Source: Micavibrio sp. UBA1664 (lineage in GTDB: Bacteria > Pseudomonadota > Alphaproteobacteria > Micavibrionales > UBA1664). Taken from it: a stretch of 6,461 nucleotides of DNA. The stretch spans positions 1,074-7,534 of the forward strand of contig DCKW01000026.1 in the NCBI GenBank assembly GCA_002320485.1, read 5' to 3'. Positions 1-5,401 of this stretch are shown piece by piece (the stretch's first letter is position 1; each line of letters begins with the position of its first letter). A program made the position numbers and the translations under genes. The notes below the pieces were generated by a model. That model had not been told where the DNA came from. It was given only the letters and a program-made list of their open reading frames with translations, and did no database searches.

Positions 1-327
1 ATCGGTATGGCAGTGGATGCCAACATCCTTATTTACGAACGTATCCGCGAGGATTATCTGCAAGGACGGACCATTCGCGGTGCAATTCAGTCGGGATTTG
101 ATAATGCCTTTTCAACCATTATTGATGCGAACCTGACCGGACTGATTGCCGCTGTATTGCTGTATTCATTCGGGACAGGCCCGGTAAAAGGATTTGCCGT
201 TACTTTATCCGTCGGTATTTTGACAACAATGTTTGCAGCCGTCATGGTAACGAAATTGCTTATCTTTTTATGGGCCAATAAAACCAACCCTAAAACATTG
301 CCTTTGGCGCAAAAGGAGACTGAATAA
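1..327 (+). CDS. secD: Protein translocase subunit SecD, C-terminal end (partial)
   Basis: Only the last 108 residues are present; the reading frame is open from base 1 and the start lies outside the window. SecD is an inner-membrane RND-type protein that works with SecF to pull exported proteins through SecYEG on the periplasmic side, using the proton gradient. The visible part opens with the highly conserved IGMAVDANILIYERIRED segment (about residues 1-18), which belongs to the transmembrane core of SecD. Two hydrophobic segments follow (about residues 45-60 and 65-90), then a short charged cytoplasmic tail. secF starts two bases after the TAA stop, and the secF ribosome binding site (AAGGAG, 313-318) lies inside the secD coding sequence, so the two are almost certainly co-transcribed and translationally linked. 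Identification is secure; nothing can be said about the missing N-terminal periplasmic domain. Confidence 0.96.
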   Translation: MGMAVDANILIYERIREDYLQGRTIRGAIQSGFDNAFSTIIDANLTGLIAAVLLYSFGTGPVKGFAVTLSVGILTTMFAAVMVTKLLIFLWANKTNPKTLPLAQKETE

Positions 328-329
328 TC

Positions 330-1241
330 ATGCGTGGCATTCGTTTATTTCCGCAAACAATGAATTTTGACTTTTTGCGTCACCGTTTTATCGGTTTGTC
401 CGCATCCTTTATTATTATTTTGGGAACGATAGGTCTTCTTTTCATGAACGGTTTGAACTTCGGGATTGATTTTACCGGCGGCATGATGATAGAGGTACAG
501 GCAGAGCCGGCCCCTGACTTAGGTCAGTTGAGAACGGATTTGAACGGATTGGGGCTAGGCGAGGTTTCAATTCAGGAATTTGGATCTCCCAACGATATTC
601 TGGTCCGATTGCCGCAACAGGAAGGCGGGCCTGATGCGCAGAAAGCCGCTGAAAATGCGGTAAGGGGTGTGTTTGATTCTCTTGAGGATACTAATGTCGA
701 ATATCGTCGGGTTGAATTCGTCGGCCCCCAAGTCGGAAGTGAATTAATATTAGCCGGTTTTTATGCGATTTTGTTTTCCATTCTGGGGATAATGGCCTAT
801 GTGTCGTTCCGTTTTGAATGGCAATACGGGGCGGCGGCGATCATTGCCTTGTTGCATGACGTATTCGCCATTATCGGCTTTTTTGCACTGACCCAAAAAC
901 AATTTGATTTGGCAACAGTCGCCGCGATTTTAACAATTGCAGGATATTCCATCAATGATACGGTGGTTATTTTTGACCGCGTGCGTGAAAATGTCCGTAA
1001 ATACAAGAAAATGTCCTTATATGATTTATGCAATAAATCGCTTAATGAAACCTTGTCGCGAACAATTTTGACCTCCTTGACAACATTGCTGGCCCTGATT
1101 GCCTTGTGGGTGTTCGGCGGAGAGGTTATTCGCGGTTTCGTCGACGCCCTGATTGTCGGTGTGATTATCGGAACCTATTCGACAATCTTTATCGCCTTGC
1201 CGAAATTATTATGGCTGGGTGTCAAGAGAACAAGCGAATAA
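330..1241 (+). CDS. secF: Protein translocase subunit SecF
   Basis: This is a complete 303-residue SecF, the usual length for the family. It forms the inner-membrane SecDF complex that assists late steps of Sec-dependent export using the proton motive force. Visible landmarks are a first membrane helix (about 21-40), the family signature GIDFTGG (45-51), a periplasmic domain (about 52-130), the VGPQVGSEL segment entering helix 2 (131-139), the ALLHD segment (173-177), the GYSINDTVVIFDRVREN signature (205-221), the NETLSRTILTSLTTL helix (239-253), and a last helix (about 270-292) followed by a basic tail. The ATG at 330 is supported by AAGGAG at 313-318, 11 bases upstream. A second Met at residue 11 would also keep helix 1, but has no such site. 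The gene follows secD directly; a gap of 89 bases then separates it from rpmF. Confidence 0.97.
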   Translation: MRGIRLFPQTMNFDFLRHRFIGLSASFIIILGTIGLLFMNGLNFGIDFTGGMMIEVQAEPAPDLGQLRTDLNGLGLGEVSIQEFGSPNDILVRLPQQEGGPDAQKAAENAVRGVFDSLEDTNVEYRRVEFVGPQVGSELILAGFYAILFSILGIMAYVSFRFEWQYGAAAIIALLHDVFAIIGFFALTQKQFDLATVAAILTIAGYSINDTVVIFDRVRENVRKYKKMSLYDLCNKSLNETLSRTILTSLTTLLALIALWVFGGEVIRGFVDALIVGVIIGTYSTIFIALPKLLWLGVKRTSE

Positions 1242-1270
1242 GTCTGCGTATAAAATCGGGGAAAAAACAC

Positions 1271-1299
1271 TTGCATTTATGGGCCTAAAGCTTTAAAAA
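1271..1299 (+). promoter_or_regulatory. Possible weak promoter for rpmF
   Basis: In the gap between secF and rpmF, TTGCAT (1271-1276) and TAAAAA (1294-1299) are separated by 17 bases, giving 3/6 and 4/6 matches to the sigma-70 consensus. Transcription would start about 25 bases before the rpmF ATG. The match is poor, but a ribosomal protein gene after an 89-base gap commonly has its own promoter. The alternative is read-through from secDF. The position is inferred, not demonstrated. Confidence 0.25.
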
Positions 1300-1330
1300 G
1301 CGACATCGAATACTAGAAAGAGAGTTAGAA

Positions 1331-1510
1331 ATGGCTGTTCCAAAGAGAAAAACAACACCTTCGAAACGCAATATGCGCCGTAGCCACCATGCGTTGACAC
1401 CAACAAACACTGTTGAAGATTCAACATCAGGTGAAATCAAGCGTCGTCACCACATCGACCTGAAATCAGGCATGTATCGTGGCAAGCAAATCCTTGACGC
1501 ACGCGATTAA
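1331..1510 (+). CDS. rpmF: 50S ribosomal protein L32 (bL32)
   Basis: This 59-residue, very basic protein is the large-subunit ribosomal protein L32. The start MAVPKRKTTPSKRNMRRSHH matches the family signature (MAVPKxKTSxSxRxMRRSH), and the C-terminal half GEIKRRHHIDLKSGMYRGKQ is the form seen in alphaproteobacteria. It has no cysteine, so it is the non-zinc version of L32. The ATG is preceded by a purine-rich stretch (GAAAGAGAG, 1316-1324) that can serve as the ribosome binding site. rpmF upstream of plsX and fabH is a widely conserved order, as in the rpmF-plsX-fabH cluster of enterobacteria, and couples ribosome and membrane-lipid production. A strong hairpin with a T-tract begins 11 bases after the stop. 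The identification is certain despite the small size. Confidence 0.98.
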   Translation: MAVPKRKTTPSKRNMRRSHHALTPTNTVEDSTSGEIKRRHHIDLKSGMYRGKQILDARD

Positions 1511-1521
1511 TAAGCTATCCT

Positions 1522-1560
1522 AAACGCCTTATCTTTAATGATTAATAAGGCGTTTTTCTT
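1522..1560 (+). terminator. Intrinsic terminator or attenuator between rpmF and plsX
   Basis: A perfect 11-bp inverted repeat, AAACGCCTTAT (1522-1532) with ATAAGGCGTTT (1545-1555), encloses a 12-base loop and is followed by TTTTTCTT (T run 1553-1557, then CTT to 1560). This is a classic Rho-independent terminator shape immediately after rpmF. It ends where plsX could begin (TTG at 1560, ATG at 1584), and the only Shine-Dalgarno-like sequence near plsX, ATAAGG (1545-1550), lies in its 3' arm. Termination here would leave plsX-fabH without an obvious promoter, so partial termination that sets the rpmF:plsX ratio is a reasonable inference. Confidence 0.85.
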
Positions 1561-1583
1561 TGTCCACTGACACTTCTTTACCG

Positions 1584-2633
1584 ATGAAAAAAATAACAAT
1601 CGCACTGGATGCCATGGGCGGCGACCATGGCGTTGAATCCGTTATTCCCGGTGCCGCAATGGCATTAAAGGATTATCCGACGCTTGAATTTCTTCTATTC
1701 GGCAATGAAATTGCCATTATGCGACAGTTGGAAAAATTTCCGACTTTAAAAAAAGCCAGTCGTATTCATCATACCACGCATGCCATTTCGAGTGCCGATA
1801 AACCCTCTGATGCCTTAAGAAAAGGCAAGGATTCATCAATGCGTCTGGCGATTGATGCTGTTGCAGACGGGCGCGCCCATTCGATTGTATCCAGTGGGAA
1901 TACAGGGGCCCTGATGGCGATGGCGAAACTTGTTCTAAAAACGCTTCCGGGAATACAACGTCCGGCGATTGCCAGTATTGTGCCGTCAGCAAAAGGGCGC
2001 AGTGTGATGTTGGATCTGGGCGCCAATATTTCATGTGATTCGGAAAATCTGGCCCAGTTTGCGATATTAGGCTCCATTTTTGCCCGCGCGGTCATGGATA
2101 TTGATCGCCCGACTGTTGGTTTACTCAATGTCGGGTCTGAACAAATGAAGGGTAACGATGTTTTACGGGCCGCGGACGGCTTATTACGCTCGGTTTCCAT
2201 CCCCGGGGAATATAAGGGGTTTATTGAAGGTGATGACATTACCAAGGGGACGGTTGACGTTATCGTAACCGATGGTTTTACAGGGAATATTGCCTTGAAA
2301 ACCGCGGAAGGCGTCGGGCATTTTTTCAAAAATATTATTACCGAGGAATTTAAACGCAATTATTTTTCGATGGTCGGATATTTGATTAATAAACGCGTGT
2401 TTTCCCGTATTAAAAATCGCATGGACCCGCGTGAATATAATGGCGGCCTGTTTCTGGGACTTAAAGGGATTTGTGTTAAAAGTCACGGAGGAGCCGATTC
2501 TTATGCCTTTTCACGTGCGGTTCTTGTTGCCGCCAATATGGTGGAGCAGGGATTTAATGATGATGTGGTGCGCGAGATCGAAGGGTTTGCCGAGGCGGAA
2601 GCATCATTAGGAATTGCGGAAGGGGTGGCATAA
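1584..2633 (+). CDS. plsX: Phosphate acyltransferase PlsX
   Basis: PlsX converts acyl-ACP and phosphate into acyl-phosphate, the donor used by PlsY to acylate glycerol-3-phosphate in phospholipid synthesis; it is a peripheral membrane enzyme. The 349-residue protein has the expected length and motifs: ALDAMGGDHG (7-16), SSGNTGALMA (103-112), LDLGAN (143-148), LLNVGSE (180-186), DGFTGNI (230-236) and the C-terminal YNGGLFLGLKGICVKSHGG segment (about 285-303). The start is uncertain. ATG at 1584 gives MKKITIALDAMGGD, as in most family members, but lacks a Shine-Dalgarno sequence. TTG at 1560 would add eight residues and has AAGG (1547-1550) nine bases upstream, within the terminator hairpin. 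The stop overlaps the fabH ATG by one base, so the two genes are translationally coupled. Confidence 0.96.
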   Translation: MKKITIALDAMGGDHGVESVIPGAAMALKDYPTLEFLLFGNEIAIMRQLEKFPTLKKASRIHHTTHAISSADKPSDALRKGKDSSMRLAIDAVADGRAHSIVSSGNTGALMAMAKLVLKTLPGIQRPAIASIVPSAKGRSVMLDLGANISCDSENLAQFAILGSIFARAVMDIDRPTVGLLNVGSEQMKGNDVLRAADGLLRSVSIPGEYKGFIEGDDITKGTVDVIVTDGFTGNIALKTAEGVGHFFKNIITEEFKRNYFSMVGYLINKRVFSRIKNRMDPREYNGGLFLGLKGICVKSHGGADSYAFSRAVLVAANMVEQGFNDDVVREIEGFAEAEASLGIAEGVA

Positions 2634-3598
2634 TGGTTTTGAATGCCCGCATTCTCGGTACAGGATCATATTTGCCTGAAAAAATGGTGTCAAACACCGA
2701 TTTGTCAAAAATTGTCGATACTGATGACGAATGGATTTTCAGCCGCAGCGGTATCCGTAACCGTCATATTGCCGCGGAAAGCCAGACGACATCCGATATG
2801 GCGTTACAGGCGGCAATAAAGGCTTTGGAGGCTGCCGAAGTGCAACCTGCTAGTCTTGGCGGAATTATAGTGGCCACCACTACGCCCGATTTGACTTTCC
2901 CATCAACTGCGGCACTGGTTCAAGCCAAATTGGGGATTGAAACAACCTGTCTTGCGTTTGATATTCAGGCGGTTTGTAGCGGATTTGTGTATGCACTGGC
3001 CACGGCCAACGGGTTTTTCAAGGCCGGAGCGGATAAACCGTTTCTGGTGATCGGCGCGGAAAAAATGTCCTCTATCCTGAATTGGGATGACCGGACGACA
3101 TGTGTATTGTTCGGCGACGGGGCAGGGGCGGTTGTTCTGGGCCCCACCAGCGATAATAGTGATGGTATATTATCCACGCATCTTCATGCCGACGGACGAT
3201 ATTCAGAGATGTTACAAACGGCTGGCGGGCCATCGTCCAGTGGTGACGTAGGCCATTTAACCATGCAGGGCCGTGAAGTCTTTAAATTTGCCGTCGATGC
3301 CATGTCGGGCGCGGTGAAAGAAGCGTTGCAAGCCAACAACCTGTCTGCCGACGATATCGACTGGATGGTTCCGCATCAGGCCAATATCCGTATTATCGAG
3401 GCGACAGCCAAAAAACTGGACATGCCAATGAGTCGTGTTGTTACAACATTAGAAAATCAAGGCAATACATCTGCCGCATCCATTCCACTTGCGTTGGATC
3501 ATGCGGTCAGGTCACAAGACATTCAACGGGGCCAAACATTGCTTTTGGAGGCCATGGGCGGCGGCTTCACCTGGGGTGCGGCACTTATTCGCTATTAA
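2633..3598 (+). CDS. fabH: Beta-ketoacyl-ACP synthase III (FabH)
   Basis: FabH condenses acetyl-CoA with malonyl-ACP and so starts each round of type II fatty acid synthesis in the cytoplasm. The 321-residue protein is full length. The catalytic triad is visible as Cys115 (AVCSGF), His248 (VPHQANIR) and Asn278 (NQGNTSAA), matching Cys112, His244 and Asn274 of the E. coli enzyme. Other conserved parts are the SRSGIRNRH segment (37-45), GDGAGAVVLG (161-170) and the C-terminal GGGFTWGAALIRY (309-321). The ATG shares its A with the plsX TAA stop, and GGAAGGGG (2618-2625) just before it can act as the ribosome binding site. In many alphaproteobacteria plsX-fabH is followed by ihfA and a MerR-family gene; here a convergent patatin gene follows instead, sharing the TTAA at the stop. 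Confidence 0.97.
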   Translation: MVLNARILGTGSYLPEKMVSNTDLSKIVDTDDEWIFSRSGIRNRHIAAESQTTSDMALQAAIKALEAAEVQPASLGGIIVATTTPDLTFPSTAALVQAKLGIETTCLAFDIQAVCSGFVYALATANGFFKAGADKPFLVIGAEKMSSILNWDDRTTCVLFGDGAGAVVLGPTSDNSDGILSTHLHADGRYSEMLQTAGGPSSSGDVGHLTMQGREVFKFAVDAMSGAVKEALQANNLSADDIDWMVPHQANIRIIEATAKKLDMPMSRVVTTLENQGNTSAASIPLALDHAVRSQDIQRGQTLLLEAMGGGFTWGAALIRY

Positions 3599-4530
3599 GC
3601 GGGAATTTTATATCTGTGATGATAACGCAGGATGTTATGCAATGTCTGCGTTCCTGAAATTTCACCTTCATTAATGCGTCTATTTATTGTAAAACGTCCC
3701 GTCATGGATTTTTCACTGTCTGTAAAAGATTTTTCAGGGGCAATAACAGTAACGGGATACCCTTGCTGCCTCAATAATTCAATCTCGCAATAAGCCTGTT
3801 CACGGATGATTTGATCGGATTCCAATTCCGCTGCGGTTAAATCGCATTGTTTTTTCGGGATGACGGATGCCGGCTCAGCCGCGGTCATAAAATACATGAC
3901 ATGGTCCGCCTTATCCACATGCCGCTTGGCGGGGCTGGGCGGGTTTGCACCGCCAAGATACGCACCGTCAATCTGCCCGTTGACAGAATGGAAACACTCT
4001 TTGAGCGCGGCAGAGGCCAAAATGCACTCCCGGGTGATATCTTTTCCGGTATAGAGAATGCCTTTTTGTACGTTTTCATCGACGGTTTGCACATAAAAGG
4101 CCGGGCCTTTTGATGATTTCAAGGCCTCGTCGTCAGGCAAGACAGTGTAAAGAGTTTGTTCAAGCTTTCGGGTAAAAACGCCGCGGTTTGCGTGGGCTAA
4201 CATGGCGTGACCCACAGGATTTATCAGGCTATGAAAGGCGACACAATTCGCGGTTAAATCATCAATGGCAATATGATTGATCCATGCATCTTTTAACCGG
4301 CTTGACGCTCGTGCCTTTCCTTCCTCACCTTGACTGTGCCGTGCAAAAACATGCTTGAGAATAGCGCCGTTCAGCGCGCCGCCCGACGTTCCGGTAATGG
4401 CACTGAAGTGGATGTCGGGATGCTCGATAAACGGTAAAAGCGCACCCGCCTGCCAGGCCGTTGCCGCACCGCCGCCCTGCAGACAGGCAACAATGTTTGT
4501 TTTTCCGACATTATATTGAAAATATGACAC
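3595..4530 (-). CDS. Patatin-like phospholipase / lipid acyl hydrolase
   Basis: This 311-residue protein has the parts of a patatin-type hydrolase, which cleaves acyl chains from lipids with a Ser-Asp dyad. It carries the glycine-rich oxyanion loop LQGGGAATAWQAGAL (17-31), the nucleophile elbow GTSGG with Ser49 (47-51), the LASAAL segment (171-176) and Asp188 in DGAYLGG (188-194). The last motif is DGA, a common variant of DGG. Residues after about 220 carry no domain I recognise. No signal peptide or membrane helix is seen, so a cytoplasmic location is likely. Translation probably starts at GTG (4528-4530): an in-frame TAA immediately precedes it and GGGG (4541-4544) lies 10 bases upstream. 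It has its own likely promoter and runs tail-to-tail into fabH. Its true substrate (phospholipid, storage polyester or other acyl ester) cannot be told from sequence. Confidence 0.88.
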   Translation of the reverse strand: MSYFQYNVGKTNIVACLQGGGAATAWQAGALLPFIEHPDIHFSAITGTSGGALNGAILKHVFARHSQGEEGKARASSRLKDAWINHIAIDDLTANCVAFHSLINPVGHAMLAHANRGVFTRKLEQTLYTVLPDDEALKSSKGPAFYVQTVDENVQKGILYTGKDITRECILASAALKECFHSVNGQIDGAYLGGANPPSPAKRHVDKADHVMYFMTAAEPASVIPKKQCDLTAAELESDQIIREQAYCEIELLRQQGYPVTVIAPEKSFTDSEKSMTGRFTINRRINEGEISGTQTLHNILRYHHRYKIPA

Positions 4531-4556
4531 TTAAGATAATCCCCGTTCTTCATTGA

Positions 4557-4586
4557 AGTATAGGGGGGATTAAGTTTATAAATCAA
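4557..4586 (-). promoter_or_regulatory. Likely sigma-70-type promoter of the patatin gene
   Basis: Read on the minus strand, TTGATT (4581-4586; 4/6 to TTGACA) and TATACT (4557-4562; 5/6 to TATAAT) are 18 bases apart. Transcription would begin near 4550, leaving a leader of about 20 bases that contains the GGGG (4541-4544) ribosome binding site and the GTG start. A perfect 5-bp inverted repeat, CTTCATTGAAG (4548-4558), covers the expected start point and touches the -10 element, so it could be a small operator. It may also be chance. Confidence 0.5.
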
Positions 4587-4611
4587 ACACCTTATGTGTT
4601 GCACCCGCGAA

Positions 4612-4622
4612 GACAGGGGGAC
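4612..4622 (-). repeat. Intergenic motif copy 1 (GACAGGGGGAC on + strand)
   Basis: This 11-mer lies 9 bases after the stop of the prepilin-like gene and matches 10 of 11 bases of the copy at 5377-5387, which lies 14 bases after the secA stop. A looser match (13 of 16) extends left to 4607 and 5372. It may be a small dispersed element, a shared processing or regulatory site, or coincidence. Confidence 0.3.
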
Positions 4623-4631
4623 ATAAAATAA

Positions 4632-5339
4632 TTACATCGCCTGTATGACATGAAAGATAAAATAAGGCCCACCGTTACTAATCGCCGCGCATCCTGATGT
4701 ATGGCCTGCAAATATGGCACTACTTGGACTGCTGCCTATAGTAAAGTCAGAAGTGATGTGATCTGAAAGATAATTATCATATTTTAAGATTTTGTTTGTT
4801 TCTTGGCATAAATTTTGAGATACACCGAATAATATAACCATAGGGTCATTATCACTTGTTCCTAAATCCTGAACATAATACGAACCATCACCCTCATAAC
4901 CGGGAAATAAGAAAGCATAGGAGCCGGGAGTTGCCCCTATACCAGCTAAAGCATTTGCATCCTGATATTGACTGAGATCAGAGGGATATGAAATGCCTGC
5001 GCCGGCAGGGTTGAAAATCTCACACTCCGGATCGCCATCATCGTCTACATCCGTAAATGTGACTAATCCGCCATCAGCGGAATGTCCATCTTTGAAAAAA
5101 CTGATGTCATCCATGGAACATCCTTGCTGATTCCATAAATAATCATATCCTTGTTTGATGGATTGCATATCGCGTAAAATTTCACCTGCCGCGATGCGGG
5201 CCTGCTCATCCGTGATAGTGGACGTTCCCCCGCGGAAGCTGCTGGATACGGCATAGCTGAGCGCGGCAAAAAGTGCCACGGCAATAAGGATCATGAATAG
5301 GGCATTTCCGCGTGATGCGGTCGGGTGAAAGTTTTTCAT
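4632..5339 (-). CDS. Secreted/membrane-anchored protein with prepilin-like N-terminus, function unknown
   Basis: I do not recognise a named family. From ATG at 5337-5339 the protein has 235 residues. It begins with a short basic leader MKNFHPTASRG, then NALFMILIAVALFAALSYAV (12-31), one hydrophobic helix, then a polar extracytoplasmic domain. A leader ending in Gly before a single helix resembles type IV prepilins and pseudopilins, but residue 5 after the putative cleavage (NALFM) is not the usual Glu. The domain has four cysteines (74, 106, 178, 217), enough for two disulfides, and DVDDDG (97-102), which fits the DxDxDG calcium-loop pattern. Gly, Ser, Asp and Tyr are frequent. A longer TTG start at 5375 would add 12 residues before the leader and looks less likely. 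It lies 62 bases after secA on the same strand. A simple signal-anchor protein is the alternative. Confidence 0.75.
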   Translation of the reverse strand: MKNFHPTASRGNALFMILIAVALFAALSYAVSSSFRGGTSTITDEQARIAAGEILRDMQSIKQGYDYLWNQQGCSMDDISFFKDGHSADGGLVTFTDVDDDGDPECEIFNPAGAGISYPSDLSQYQDANALAGIGATPGSYAFLFPGYEGDGSYYVQDLGTSDNDPMVILFGVSQNLCQETNKILKYDNYLSDHITSDFTIGSSPSSAIFAGHTSGCAAISNGGPYFIFHVIQAM

Positions 5340-5345
5340 ACACCC

Positions 5346-5375
5346 AGTATATCCTGAATTGCTCCGCCCCTGCAA
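5346..5375 (-). promoter_or_regulatory. Possible promoter of the prepilin-like gene
   Basis: On the minus strand TTGCAG (5370-5375; 3/6) and TATACT (5346-5351; 5/6) are 18 bases apart. The -10 element ends only six bases before the ATG at 5339, so a transcript from here would be leaderless or nearly so. The -35 match is poor, and co-transcription from secA is equally possible. An AGGA (5351-5354) sits 11 bases before the ATG as a possible ribosome binding site, and would be usable only on a longer transcript. Confidence 0.25.
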
Positions 5376-5376
5376 C

Positions 5377-5387
5377 GACAGAGGGAC
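5377..5387 (-). repeat. Intergenic motif copy 2 (GACAGAGGGAC on + strand)
   Basis: This is the partner of the motif at 4612-4622. Read on the minus strand, CCTCTG (5379-5384) here can pair with CAGGGG (5367-5372), with one G-T wobble and a 6-base loop, forming a small hairpin after secA. No T-tract follows, so it is not a standard intrinsic terminator. Confidence 0.3.
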
Positions 5388-5401
5388 GGCGAGACAAATT
5401 A

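Noticed and set aside
1106..1288. Plus-strand open frame of 60 codons over the end of secF and the gap before rpmF
   Set aside because: It lies mostly inside secF in another frame, with an unlikely composition; the gap part shows only possible promoter elements.
4586..4600. Hairpin AACAC-CTTAT-GTGTT after the prepilin-like gene as a terminator
   Set aside because: The stem is only 5 bp and AT-rich and is not followed by a proper T-tract on the minus strand; it overlaps the proposed -35 element of the patatin promoter.
4371..4604. Minus-strand open frame of 77 codons over the start of the patatin gene, beginning with an ATG upstream of the GTG
   Set aside because: It overlaps the patatin coding region in another frame, its product is Arg/Pro-rich shadow sequence, and it lacks any recognisable motif; the patatin frame carries the conserved catalytic residues.
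3595..5375. Toxin-antitoxin or anti-phage defence module formed by the patatin gene and the prepilin-like gene
   Set aside because: Some defence systems use patatin effectors, but here there is no nucleotide cyclase, sensor or other defence partner, the genes have separate promoter signals, and the second protein looks exported.
5376..5397. Longer start of the prepilin-like gene, or a separate small gene in the secA gap
   Set aside because: The upstream extension relies on a TTG and would place 12 polar residues before a leader that already looks complete; the other frame here has no recognisable product.
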